Positions 23,323 to 30,818 of a stretch of DNA of 37,602 nt are shown here, one piece after another. The position numbers and the translations under genes were made by a program. The notes below the pieces were generated by a model. The model had not been told where the DNA came from. It saw only the letters and a list, made by a program, of their open reading frames with translations, and did not search any database. How positions within the stretch are numbered: position 1 is the first letter of the stretch; each line of letters begins with the position of its first letter. Origin of the DNA: Casp-actino8 sp046091365 (GTDB lineage Bacteria > Actinomycetota > Acidimicrobiia > Acidimicrobiales > Ilumatobacteraceae). The stretch is from assembly GCA_046091365.1 (NCBI GenBank), contig JBJTBM010000025.1, positions 1 through 37,602 on the forward strand. The letters are read 5' to 3'.

Positions 23323-25410
23323 TCAGTGCAGGAGGCCCGAACGGCGGGTCTGTTGGGCCGAGGCCCACTCGTACATCCGTCGTTGCGGATGGGGTTCGAA
23401 CGACGCCGGTCCGACCCGAACCCAGTCGCCCTCGGGATTCATCTCGAAAGCCGGCGCCTCCGGATCGAGCAGAACGCCGAGGGTGTGGTCGAGCCAGTCC
23501 TGGTGCCGCGGATGGGTGAGGGGCGTCAACACCTCGACGCGCCGGTCGAGGTTGCGCCCCATCAGATCGGCTGAACCGATGAGATGCAGGGGCTCGTTCC
23601 CTCCTTGCCCGTTGGCGAAACGGAAGATGCGGGAATGCTCGAGGTAGCGACCGAGCACCGATCGCACCCGGATGTTGTCGCTCAGACCCGGTACCCCCGC
23701 GCGCAGACAGCAGATGCCGCGCACGACGAGTTCGACCGTCGTTCCGGCGGCCGACGCCGCGTACAGGTGCTCAATCATCTCGGCGTCGGCCAACGAGTTC
23801 ACTTTGATCGTTATGTGTCCGGCGGCCCCGTACGACGCCTCTCGATCGATCAGGTCGACGAGACCCGAACGCAGGTGGTCGGGTGCCACCAGAAGGCGCC
23901 GGTACCCGATGTTGCGGCTGTACCCGGTGAGGTGATTGAACAGCTGCGCCGCGTCCGCCGTGACCTCGGGCTCGCAGGTGATGTAGCCGAGATCCTCATA
24001 GAGACGCGCCGTGCGCGAGTTGTAGTTGCCCGTGCCCAGGTGCACGTACCGCCGCAATCCGTCGGCATCCTCGCGCACCACCAACACGCACTTCGCATGG
24101 GTTTTCAACCCGACCACGCCGTAGACCACGTGAACGCCGGCTCGTTCGAAAGCCTTGGCCCACGTCACGTTCGTGGCCTCGTCGAAGCGGGCCTTCAGTT
24201 CCACGAGCACCGCGACCTGCACCCCGCGCTCGGCGGCGCGAATGAGGTGACGAGCGATCGGACTGTCGCCGCTGGTGCGGTACAGGGTCATCTTGATGCT
24301 CTGCACCCGCGGATCGTCGGCGGCTTGCGACAGGAACTCCTCGACCGAACTGGCGAAACTCTCGTAGGGATGGTGAACGAGCAACGCGCGTTCGCGCACG
24401 ACCGCGAAGATGGACCGATCGGTCTCTTCGGCCGCGGCCAAACGCCCTGCCGTCACGGGCTGCCAAGGGTCGTCCTTCAAGTCGGTGCGGTCGATCGAAT
24501 GAACCTGCATCAAACTCGTGAGGTCGATCAGACCCTCGACGTCGATCACGTCACGTTCGCTCAGGTCGTGTTCCTCGACGAGCATACGACGCATCTCCGG
24601 ATCGGCCGAACCGTCGATCTCGAGTCGCACCGCACGACCGAACCGCCGACGTCGCAACTCGAGTTCGACCGCCTGCAACAGGTCGTCGGCTTCCTCGTCC
24701 TCCAGGGTGAGATCGGCGTTTCGCGTGATCCGGAACGTCGTGGCGTGGCTCACCGACATGCCCGGGAAGAGCGTCGGCAGTTGGGCGATGATCACCTGCT
24801 CGACGGGTATGAAGCGCGTCGTGCCCGGGATCTCGTACAGACGCGGGAACAATGTGGGCACCTTCACGCGCGCGAAACGCTCCTCGCCGCTGACCTCGTC
24901 GCGGATCATGGCCGCGATGCTGAAAGCGAGGTTCGACACGTAGGGAAACGGATGGGCCGGGTCGACAGCGAGCGGAGTCAACACCGGAAACACACGCTCC
25001 TCGTAGAAGCGTTCACACTGCACTCGCTCTTCTGGTGAGAGGTCGTCCCATCCGCACAGTTCGATCCCTTGGCGCGCCAATTGCGGCCACAGAACGTCGA
25101 TGACCAGCCGCTGCTGACGCACGCACAGGTCGCGCACCTTTTCGAGGACCAGTTTCAACTGCCGAGCCGGCGTGATGCCGTCGGGAAGCAACGCGGTGAT
25201 TCCAGCCGCCTCCTGATCGGTCATCGCGGACACGCGCACCTGGAAGAATTCGTCGAGGTTCGACGAGAAGATCGAACAGAACTTCACCCGTTCGAGCAAG
25301 GGGACACCCGGTTCGGTGGCCATGCGCAACACACGTTCGTTGAAGTCGAGCCAACTCAATTCGCGGTTGATGATGTTGCGCGGCAGGCCGCTCGGGGTGG
25401 CGTCGCTCAC
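23323..25410 (-). CDS. ppk: Polyphosphate kinase 1
   Basis: PPK1 (695 aa; E. coli 688) makes polyphosphate from ATP at the membrane. The N-terminal domain has NRELSWLDFNERVL and FSSNLDEFFQVRV. The two phospholipase-D-like catalytic domains carry YRTSGDSPI, the proposed phospho-accepting His438 in LKTHAKC, NYNSRTARLYEDLGY and His592 in HSRIFRF. GTG 25410 is supported by TACTGT 7 nt upstream; the longer frame runs through the PHO-box repeats. It is the first gene of the phosphate locus and has its own starvation-type promoter. Confidence 0.95.
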   Translation of the reverse strand: MSDATPSGLPRNIINRELSWLDFNERVLRMATEPGVPLLERVKFCSIFSSNLDEFFQVRVSAMTDQEAAGITALLPDGITPARQLKLVLEKVRDLCVRQQRLVIDVLWPQLARQGIELCGWDDLSPEERVQCERFYEERVFPVLTPLAVDPAHPFPYVSNLAFSIAAMIRDEVSGEERFARVKVPTLFPRLYEIPGTTRFIPVEQVIIAQLPTLFPGMSVSHATTFRITRNADLTLEDEEADDLLQAVELELRRRRFGRAVRLEIDGSADPEMRRMLVEEHDLSERDVIDVEGLIDLTSLMQVHSIDRTDLKDDPWQPVTAGRLAAAEETDRSIFAVVRERALLVHHPYESFASSVEEFLSQAADDPRVQSIKMTLYRTSGDSPIARHLIRAAERGVQVAVLVELKARFDEATNVTWAKAFERAGVHVVYGVVGLKTHAKCVLVVREDADGLRRYVHLGTGNYNSRTARLYEDLGYITCEPEVTADAAQLFNHLTGYSRNIGYRRLLVAPDHLRSGLVDLIDREASYGAAGHITIKVNSLADAEMIEHLYAASAAGTTVELVVRGICCLRAGVPGLSDNIRVRSVLGRYLEHSRIFRFANGQGGNEPLHLIGSADLMGRNLDRRVEVLTPLTHPRHQDWLDHTLGVLLDPEAPAFEMNPEGDWVRVGPASFEPHPQRRMYEWASAQQTRRSGLLH

Positions 25411-25423
25411 AGTGCGAACAGTA
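25411..25423 (-). promoter_or_regulatory. Leaderless promoter of ppk
   Basis: TACTGT at 25418-25423 lies 7 nt before GTG 25410. The PHO-box-like repeat starts 29 bp upstream of the hexamer. Confidence 0.55.
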
Positions 25424-25452
25424 GATAGGTCACGACCGGGGGAATGTTGGTC

Positions 25453-25470
25453 ATTCACCGAGAATTCACC
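25453..25470 (+). promoter_or_regulatory. PHO-box-like direct repeat upstream of ppk
   Basis: ATTCACC at 25453-25459 and again at 25464-25470 form a perfect 7-bp direct repeat with an 11-bp period. Its orientation relative to the gene is opposite to that at pstS and phoU1, but the distance to the -10 element is the same within 2 bp. It would lie at about -43 to -60. Confidence 0.6.
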
Positions 25471-25506
25471 GCCCACGCCCCGTCGCGACGCCGAGGGGCG
25501 ATCCGA

Positions 25507-25791
25507 TCAACGACCGGCGGGTGACTCGATCAAGGACTCGTCGAAGCCGAGGTCCCATTCGACCGAGATGCGCTCGCGTTCGCCGTCGCGCATGATCCGC
25601 TCGCGATTGCGCTTGAACTGAGGGTCGGTGTAGGGCAGCAACACCAGGCGGGCCATGGCGCGGGTCCGGAACTCGTCGATCAGGGTGCGATCGCCAAAAT
25701 CACCGACCACGTCCCAATGCGGGGCGACGGGTCCGAGAAAGACGATGCGGACGTGGGCGCGGGCGGGCTCGGTGCTCTGGGTGTCCGACAT
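25507..25791 (-). CDS. Conserved-looking small protein, unknown function
   Basis: The 94-residue product is soluble, with no signal peptide or membrane helix. It has VRIVFLGPVAPHWDVVGDFGD and a charged C-terminal half (FKRNRERIMRDGERERISVEWDLG, read in parts). I do not recognise the family. A GGAG lies 5 nt before ATG 25791. It ends 96 bp upstream of ppk on the same strand; the ppk promoter sits in that gap, so co-regulation is not implied. Confidence 0.6.
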   Translation of the reverse strand: MSDTQSTEPARAHVRIVFLGPVAPHWDVVGDFGDRTLIDEFRTRAMARLVLLPYTDPQFKRNRERIMRDGERERISVEWDLGFDESLIESPAGR

Positions 25792-26027
25792 GGCGGCTCC
25801 GTGATTCTGTGCGGTGTGGGTGGTCGAGGTGCTGGTCAGAGGTTATTTCCGAATTCTTACGAAGCGGCCGGAGCCGTCGAGTCGGGACAAAACCGCTGGT
25901 CAGCCCAACCCTACCGCCGATTCGCGCGTGTCAGACCCGTGAGATCGTCCCAATCCATCGACGACCCGACTAGAGCCGCCCAACACACCGTGCTTGACTG
26001 ACGGTGGCTGGAACCACCACCCCGTCT

Positions 26028-26051
26028 CCGTCGTCTCACCTTCGACGACGG
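26028..26051 (+). other. Hairpin in the whiB upstream region
   Basis: CCGTCGTC (26028-26035) pairs perfectly with GACGACGG (26044-26051) around an 8-nt loop. If transcribed it would form in the whiB 5' leader; there is no T tract after it. Confidence 0.45.
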
Positions 26052-26056
26052 CGCTG

Positions 26057-26068
26057 GGTACCGGTACC
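26057..26068. other. Perfect 12-bp palindrome upstream of whiB
   Basis: GGTACCGGTACC is both a palindrome and a tandem GGTACC. It lies 55 bp before the whiB start and could be a dimeric-regulator site; no protein is assigned to it. Confidence 0.35.
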
Positions 26069-26123
26069 GGCTTCTCAGCGGGCGAAGCGGGCGGAAACCA
26101 ACTTCGCACAAGGAGATCACAAC

Positions 26124-26378
26124 ATGAACGACGAGACCACCGAATCGTGGATGGCCCAAGGCGCCTGTCGGGCGTACCCGCCGAATACGTTCTTCCCCAG
26201 CGACGGCGTGGGGGTCGACCGAGCGCGCAAGATCTGCGCAACCTGTTCGGTCACGGCTGAATGCCTCGAATACGCCATCGAGAACCACATCGACCACGGT
26301 GTGTGGGGTGGGTGCAGCGAGCGCGAGCGGCGACGCATCGGCAAGCGGCGACGCCTGTCGTTGACCATCGCCAACTGA
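26124..26378 (+). CDS. WhiB family iron-sulfur transcriptional regulator (copy 1)
   Basis: This 84-residue protein binds a [4Fe-4S] cluster through Cys15, Cys38, Cys41 and Cys47 (ICATCSVTAEC), followed by the HGVWGG turn and the basic tail RRRIGKRRR used for DNA contact. WhiB proteins partner with the primary sigma factor and respond to redox or NO. Subtype is uncertain: the short tail and FFPSDG look WhiB1-like. AAGGAG lies 8 nt before the ATG, a strong conventional site, unlike most neighbours. It converges on tatA. Confidence 0.9.
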   Translation: MNDETTESWMAQGACRAYPPNTFFPSDGVGVDRARKICATCSVTAECLEYAIENHIDHGVWGGCSERERRRIGKRRRLSLTIAN

Positions 26379-26392
26379 CCGCCCTCGGGCGG
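26379..26392 (+). terminator. Weak hairpin between convergent whiB and tatA
   Basis: A short GC stem (CCGCC with GGCGG, loop CTCG) directly follows the whiB stop. No T tract follows on either strand, so intrinsic termination is uncertain. Confidence 0.3.
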
Positions 26393-26399
26393 CCGAACG

Positions 26400-26573
26400 T
26401 CACTCGGCGGCGGAGTCGTCGTCCTTGGCGCCCTCGGAGAGTCCCTTCTTGAACTCTTTCTGGGCCTGGCCCAGGTTGCGGGCGAGCTTCGGAATACGCG
26501 AACCACCGAAGAGCACGACAACGACGACGAGGACGACGAGAACCTCGGGACCATCAAAAAAGCCAGCGATCAT
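26400..26573 (-). CDS. tatA: Twin-arginine translocase subunit TatA
   Basis: This 57-residue gene is short but clear. An N-terminal membrane helix (VLVVLVVVVLF) ends in FGGSRIPKLARNLGQAQKEF, followed by KKGLSEG and an acidic tail. The FG hinge, IP.LAR.LG and EFKKG are the TatA signature. TatA forms the pore of the twin-arginine pathway, exporting folded proteins. It stands alone here, without tatB or tatC. TACCCT lies 6 nt before ATG 26573, supporting the start. Confidence 0.93.
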   Translation of the reverse strand: MIAGFFDGPEVLVVLVVVVVLFGGSRIPKLARNLGQAQKEFKKGLSEGAKDDDSAAE

Positions 26574-26585
26574 GACCTCAGGGTA
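26574..26585 (-). promoter_or_regulatory. Leaderless promoter of tatA
   Basis: TACCCT at 26580-26585 lies 6 nt before ATG 26573, inside the 18-bp gap after the GH78 gene. tatA can thus be transcribed apart from the upstream gene. Confidence 0.5.
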
Positions 26586-26591
26586 GCACCA

Positions 26592-29000
26592 TCACCCGGA
26601 AGGCGGTCGGTCGCGCACGACGGGCACCGGGCTGTCGATCAGTACCCGCCCGTCGGCGTGAGCCTCGACCGTGACCCACCCGTGCGGGGTGGGCACCGTG
26701 GCCCGCGCCCAAGCGAGATCACCCAGAGCCGGGGCCACCCGAACCACGGCGTAGCCGGGCTCGGCGGGGGTGATACCCACGACGTGTCGCACGAGGTCGC
26801 TCGTCGGCGTCGACGACCATCCATGACATCTCGTGCCACCGACCCAGCATTCGGGCCAGGTGGTCTCGCCGGCATCGACGAACACCTGCCACATACGACA
26901 CGACTCCACCACCAGGTCGGCCCTTCCCGCGGCCACCATCGCGTCGTGCACCACGTACTGGAAGAACGGTTCGGCTTCGACCATCTGCGTCTCCACGTCC
27001 CAGGGTGGATCGGTCGGAAAGCCGTTCATCAAGTACACGAACCCTCGCTGGTCGCCGTCGACCGTGAGTCGATCCATCACGAACGAGTGACGCACGAGTC
27101 GCGAGCGATCGGTGATGTTCGCGATCACCCGCGCCACTCGATCGGACGGAACCAAGCCCGCGACGACGGCCATCGCACCGGGATGTTGGGCGGCCTCGCG
27201 CCGACGCACACCGTCGACGATGTGATCGACGTAAACGCCCCGATCCTCGTCCCAGAAGATCTCGAACGCCTCGCGCACCCGCGCATGATGGTTGCGGGCC
27301 CACACCGCGCTGCCGGAGTTGCCGAGCCATTGGCTCAGCTCGGCGAACTCGTCGAGACCACGCGCCCACAGCGCGTTGGTGAGCGACGAGCAACCGTTCA
27401 TGTACACGCTCGCCCAGTCACTCAACGCCCAGCCGGTGACGTCGTGCAGTAAGTGGTCGTCTCCGAGGAACGGCTCGAACCAACGCAACACCCGTTCGGC
27501 GATGGGCAGGAGTCGGGCGACCAAGTCGCGGTCGCCGGTGTGTCGTTGAATGTTCGACACCGAGTGGATCCAATGCAACGCCCAGTCCGGCAGGTACATC
27601 TGGTCGTCCGTGGCGAAGTCGGAGGCGGCCGCCATCGCCAGCATTCCGTCGGGACGCACGTGGGTGGCCAACTGCGGATGCCAGACCGCCATCGACCAAT
27701 CGGGATTCGACACGAAGTCGACCATCTGGTGCACCACCGAGTCACCGGTCCATGCCCGTTGCTCGCGGGTCGGACAGTCGACGTACGCATCGAGGGCGCA
27801 CAGGTCGACGGTGCGCAGTCCGATCGCGTGGATCACGTTCAGCTTCTCGTCGGAGCACTCGAACGACGTACCCGCGGGCCGCGGTCGATGGCGATCGGTG
27901 ACCGACAATTCGACGACGGCATCGACCGAACCACGTATCGACACCATCAGGTAGCGAGTGCCGATGGTGTCGAGGGTCGTGAAGGAGTCCTCGGAGCCGC
28001 GGCACACGTAACGGAAGCCCGAGTGCTGTCCGAGCGTCACCAATCGCCCGGTCGCGTCGACGTGTTCGGCCGCGGCGACGTCGACGACCGTTCCGGACGC
28101 GGCACCGGACACCCGAACGGTCACCGAACCGGCGACGATGCGCTCGAGGTCGAACAACCGCATCGACACCCGAACCCCTTCGTCGGTGTCCTGATCGGCG
28201 AGCACCTGGCGCACCGGATCCGCATCGTCGGCCGCACCGACCCGCGACCGACGCGAGACCTCCTTCGCCGTGTGCGTCGCACCGGCGGGGAACTCCGACC
28301 GCACGGGTGGCAACAGCGCGCCGAACGGTGAACTGGGCGGCGACACACGACCGTCGGCGCCGGTGTGCAAGGGCGTGATCTCGAACGCCGGACGCCACGA
28401 CGAATCGTCGTATTCCGGTGATTCCCAGCCCTCGCAATTGGCCCGCGAATCGAAGGATTCCAGGGGCAAACAGGCCACGTCGCCGGGCATCGGCACCGCG
28501 GTCCAGGCGGGCCCGTCGATCGTCCGCCACGACCGGTCACTCGTCAACCATTGCTCCCCCACGAGAGCCTCGAACACCAACGAGCCCGCACCGAGCGAAT
28601 ACGTCGGTGGAACCGGCACCCACCACGAGGTCGCCTCGCCGAAATGTCGCGCGACGATCGACACGGTGTTACGACCGCGCCGAAGGTGTGGCCCCAGATC
28701 GACGAAGTCGTAGTGCGCACTCCGCGGCTCGCTGCGCACCGGCCCGCGCGCCACCTCCGAGCCGTTCACCTTCAGCACGTACCGCCCGTCCACCCACACG
28801 CGCGCCGGAGCCCACGAGGGAATCTCCGCCACGTCGAGTTCGCGTCGGAAGAGAACGATCCGATCACGCGGATCGGCCAGTGCGGTGCGCGTGGAGGTGC
28901 GCATCGTGATCTGGGGTCGCCCGTTCCAGATCCATTTTGCCCGCCATTCGTTGCCGAAGGGAATGGGATGCTCGCGAGGCGTGCGGAACACGGCCGACAT
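26592..29000 (-). CDS. GH78 family alpha-L-rhamnosidase-like glycoside hydrolase
   Basis: This 802-residue protein has no signal peptide, so it is probably cytoplasmic. N-terminal beta domains (WRAKWIWNGRP, FRRELDVAE, VNGSEVARGPVRSEP) are followed by an (alpha/alpha)6 catalytic barrel starting with SDEKLNVIHAIGLRTV. It has the acid-rich GH78 element DCPTREQRAWTGD near residue 420. A C-terminal beta domain follows HGWSSTPTSDL. GH78 enzymes release terminal rhamnose from glycosides and polysaccharides. Partner genes for rhamnose catabolism are absent here, and the specificity is a guess. It diverges from the formiminotransferase gene across 37 bp. Confidence 0.88.
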   Translation of the reverse strand: MSAVFRTPREHPIPFGNEWRAKWIWNGRPQITMRTSTRTALADPRDRIVLFRRELDVAEIPSWAPARVWVDGRYVLKVNGSEVARGPVRSEPRSAHYDFVDLGPHLRRGRNTVSIVARHFGEATSWWVPVPPTYSLGAGSLVFEALVGEQWLTSDRSWRTIDGPAWTAVPMPGDVACLPLESFDSRANCEGWESPEYDDSSWRPAFEITPLHTGADGRVSPPSSPFGALLPPVRSEFPAGATHTAKEVSRRSRVGAADDADPVRQVLADQDTDEGVRVSMRLFDLERIVAGSVTVRVSGAASGTVVDVAAAEHVDATGRLVTLGQHSGFRYVCRGSEDSFTTLDTIGTRYLMVSIRGSVDAVVELSVTDRHRPRPAGTSFECSDEKLNVIHAIGLRTVDLCALDAYVDCPTREQRAWTGDSVVHQMVDFVSNPDWSMAVWHPQLATHVRPDGMLAMAAASDFATDDQMYLPDWALHWIHSVSNIQRHTGDRDLVARLLPIAERVLRWFEPFLGDDHLLHDVTGWALSDWASVYMNGCSSLTNALWARGLDEFAELSQWLGNSGSAVWARNHHARVREAFEIFWDEDRGVYVDHIVDGVRRREAAQHPGAMAVVAGLVPSDRVARVIANITDRSRLVRHSFVMDRLTVDGDQRGFVYLMNGFPTDPPWDVETQMVEAEPFFQYVVHDAMVAAGRADLVVESCRMWQVFVDAGETTWPECWVGGTRCHGWSSTPTSDLVRHVVGITPAEPGYAVVRVAPALGDLAWARATVPTPHGWVTVEAHADGRVLIDSPVPVVRDRPPSG

Positions 29001-29012
29001 GGGGCGAACCTA
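29001..29012 (-). promoter_or_regulatory. Leaderless promoter of the GH78 gene
   Basis: TAGGTT at 29007-29012 lies 6 nt before ATG 29000. Confidence 0.5.
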
Positions 29013-29025
29013 GCACCGACTGTGT

Positions 29026-29037
29026 CAGAGTTGAACG
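29026..29037 (+). promoter_or_regulatory. Possible leaderless promoter of the formiminotransferase gene
   Basis: CAGAGT at 29026-29031 lies 6 nt before GTG 29038. Only A2 and T6 match TANNNT. Confidence 0.4.
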
Positions 29038-29841
29038 GTGATCGAGTGCGTGATGAACGTGAGTGAGGGCCGCGATCTCGCGGTGTTGCGCGAACTCGAC
29101 GCGGTGGGTGCGTCCGACCTGCTCGACCGACACACCGACCTCCATCACCACCGATCGGTGTTCACGCTGATCGGTGAATCGGCCCCACGTCGACTCGCCA
29201 GTGCGGCCATCACCCGATCGAGCATCGACGGACACGACGGAGTCCACCCGCGACTCGGTGTCGTCGACGTGGTGCCGTTCGTTCCGCTCGTCGGGTCGAC
29301 GATGACCGAGGCGCTGCGTGCTCGCGACGAATTCGCGCGTTGGTTTTCCGAGGAACACGGTGTGCCGTGTTTCCTCTACGGACCGGAACGGTCGCTCCCG
29401 GATGTACGGCGTGACGCGTGGCGCACGCTCGCGCCGGATGTCGGGCCGTCGACACCGCACCACACCGCCGGAGCCGCCTGCGTCGGCGCTCGCGACCAAC
29501 TGGTCGCCTACAACTGCTGGCTCGACTCCGGTGCGGACATCGACGACGCCCGTCACATCGCCCGTGCCGTCCGCAGCGCCGAGGTGCGCGCGCTCGGTCT
29601 CGCGGTCGGGAACCGCGTGCAAGTGAGCATGAACCTCGTCGTGCCTATGGGTGTGGGTCCACTCGAGGCGGTACGACGGGTGTCGGTGTGGGCCGGAAAA
29701 GTCGGACGCACGATCGAGCACAACGAACTCGTCGGTTTGGTGAGTCGCGCGGTGCTCGCGCGCATCCCCCGTCGTGAATGGTCTCGGCTCGACGTGAGCG
29801 ACGATCGAACGATCGAGAATCGCCTGGATTCGCGCGGTTGA
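29038..29841 (+). CDS. Glutamate formiminotransferase (stand-alone FT domain)
   Basis: The enzyme moves the formimino group from formiminoglutamate to tetrahydrofolate, in histidine breakdown. The 267-residue product has the N-terminal signature MNVSEGRD (Asn7, Ser9, Glu10), DRHTDLHHHRSVFTL and HDGVHPRLGVVDVVPFVP, and an SMNLV strand. It is slightly shorter than typical bacterial FT proteins (about 300 aa), with no cyclodeaminase domain, unlike mammalian FTCD. No hut genes are present, so its pathway role rests on family alone; it might also act as a formyltransferase. Its stop abuts that of the second whiB (TGATCA at 29839-29844). Confidence 0.85.
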   Translation: MIECVMNVSEGRDLAVLRELDAVGASDLLDRHTDLHHHRSVFTLIGESAPRRLASAAITRSSIDGHDGVHPRLGVVDVVPFVPLVGSTMTEALRARDEFARWFSEEHGVPCFLYGPERSLPDVRRDAWRTLAPDVGPSTPHHTAGAACVGARDQLVAYNCWLDSGADIDDARHIARAVRSAEVRALGLAVGNRVQVSMNLVVPMGVGPLEAVRRVSVWAGKVGRTIEHNELVGLVSRAVLARIPRREWSRLDVSDDRTIENRLDSRG

Positions 29842-30105
29842 TCAGGCGGTGACGGTGCGGCGCGAGGCCTGGGCGCGCTGGCGCCGCAGACGGCGACGCT
29901 CGCGCTCGGACAGTCCACCCCAGATGCCGAACTTCTCGCCGTTCACGAGGGCGTACTCGAGGCAGTCCATGCGGACCACGCAGCCCCGGCAGACTTCCTT
30001 GGCTTCACGGGTGGAGGCACCCCGCTCGGGGAAGAACAAATCAGGGTCCACCCCGAGGCAGTTGGCCTGATCCTGCCAGTTTGCGTCGTTCGTCAATTCG
30101 TCCAT
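29842..30105 (-). CDS. WhiB family iron-sulfur transcriptional regulator (copy 2)
   Basis: This 87-residue protein has cluster ligands Cys16, Cys39, Cys42 and Cys48 (VCRGCVVRMDC), the FGIWGG turn and the basic tail SERERRRLRRQRAQASRR. NCLGVDPDLFFPERG and CLEYAL resemble the WhiB2/WhmD group that controls septation and sporulation in mycobacteria and Streptomyces, so a cell-division role is a reasonable inference. It has a conventional leader: about 200 bp of non-coding DNA lies upstream of the ATG. Confidence 0.92.
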   Translation of the reverse strand: MDELTNDANWQDQANCLGVDPDLFFPERGASTREAKEVCRGCVVRMDCLEYALVNGEKFGIWGGLSERERRRLRRQRAQASRRTVTA

Positions 30106-30305
30106 GAGGCTGCCTCGCCGTCCCGGCCCGCAGGCCGTCTGGGATGTTCGGGTCCGCCCTGGGGCCGGGCCCGAAACACCCGTGTAACTACATGGCTGTC
30201 ATTCTCACTCACGAAACCCCTGCTGCGCAAGACGGATTTCCACGAAAGTCCTGCGAGCGGGCATCTCCCATCCGTGCGCGCCACCCATGGTCGCCTCCGA
30301 GCGAC
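30106..30305 (-). other. 200-bp upstream region of the second whiB
   Basis: No credible gene is seen between this whiB and the Fae-like gene. The strand of whiB shows GC-rich inverted stretches close to the start (around 30120-30170) and a more AT-rich patch (about 30180-30200) that may hold the promoter. I cannot define a confident -10/-35 pair. Confidence 0.4.
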
Positions 30306-30818
30306 TCAGTCGATGCGGAGATACGGGTTCCACGGCACCGACCCGGCGCGCAGATCGCATCGCGCTTGACCGGGTCGAATGCCCTGGTGTCCACGCTCCA
30401 ACGCCCGAAAGGTCGCCGCCCGATTGTTGTCGTACACCGCTTGGTCCGAATCGGCCGCCGGATCGACCCACACCGCTGTGATCAGGACGTATGCCACCGT
30501 GTCGCCCTCGTCCGGGAAACGTCGATCCATGTACTCGGTGACCCCGTGAGCCACGCCGGCCTGGGCCGCACCCCAGGTCAACTCGCCGTGGCGACCGTTC
30601 GCAATGGCCGCCTTGTTGACGAACAACGTCGCCGGGGCCACCGGCACGTCGGGTTTCCACACCACGAGAAACGGCACGTGACCCGCGGTCGGGGTGGCCA
30701 GAGCCGTGGCGAACGCCGTGCCCACGGGCCCGTCGCGATGTCCGAAAACGGTGTTGATGTGGGCCGCGTCGGCACCTTCACCGACGAAGGACTCTCCCAC
30801 TTCGACGACGGGGCTCAC
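30306..30818 (-). CDS. Formaldehyde-activating enzyme (Fae) homologue
   Basis: This 170-residue protein aligns by eye with Fae of methylotrophs along its length: VGESFVGEGADAAHINTVFG with His20 at the place of the catalytic His17, then GPVGTAFATAL, ATLFVNKAAI, GAAQAGVAHGV, AYVLITAVWVDPAADSDQAVYDNN and a final ATFRALERG. Fae joins formaldehyde to tetrahydromethanopterin. Actinobacteria are not known for that cofactor, so another carrier, or a detoxifying or sensing role, is possible. GTG 30818 overlaps the oxygenase stop by 4 bp. Confidence 0.82.
   Translation of the reverse strand: MSPVVEVGESFVGEGADAAHINTVFGHRDGPVGTAFATALATPTAGHVPFLVVWKPDVPVAPATLFVNKAAIANGRHGELTWGAAQAGVAHGVTEYMDRRFPDEGDTVAYVLITAVWVDPAADSDQAVYDNNRAATFRALERGHQGIRPGQARCDLRAGSVPWNPYLRID

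Larger units (their letters stand above)
25792..26123. other. 332-bp gap: divergent leader region of the 94-aa gene and whiB
   Basis: No credible gene is seen. The gap holds the promoter of the 94-aa gene on the left and a long upstream region for whiB on the right, including a hairpin (26028-26051), the palindrome GGTACCGGTACC (26057-26068) and an AAGGAG site 8 nt before the whiB ATG. A TTGACT at about 25994-25999 could be a -35 element, but no matching -10 is clear. Confidence 0.5.
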
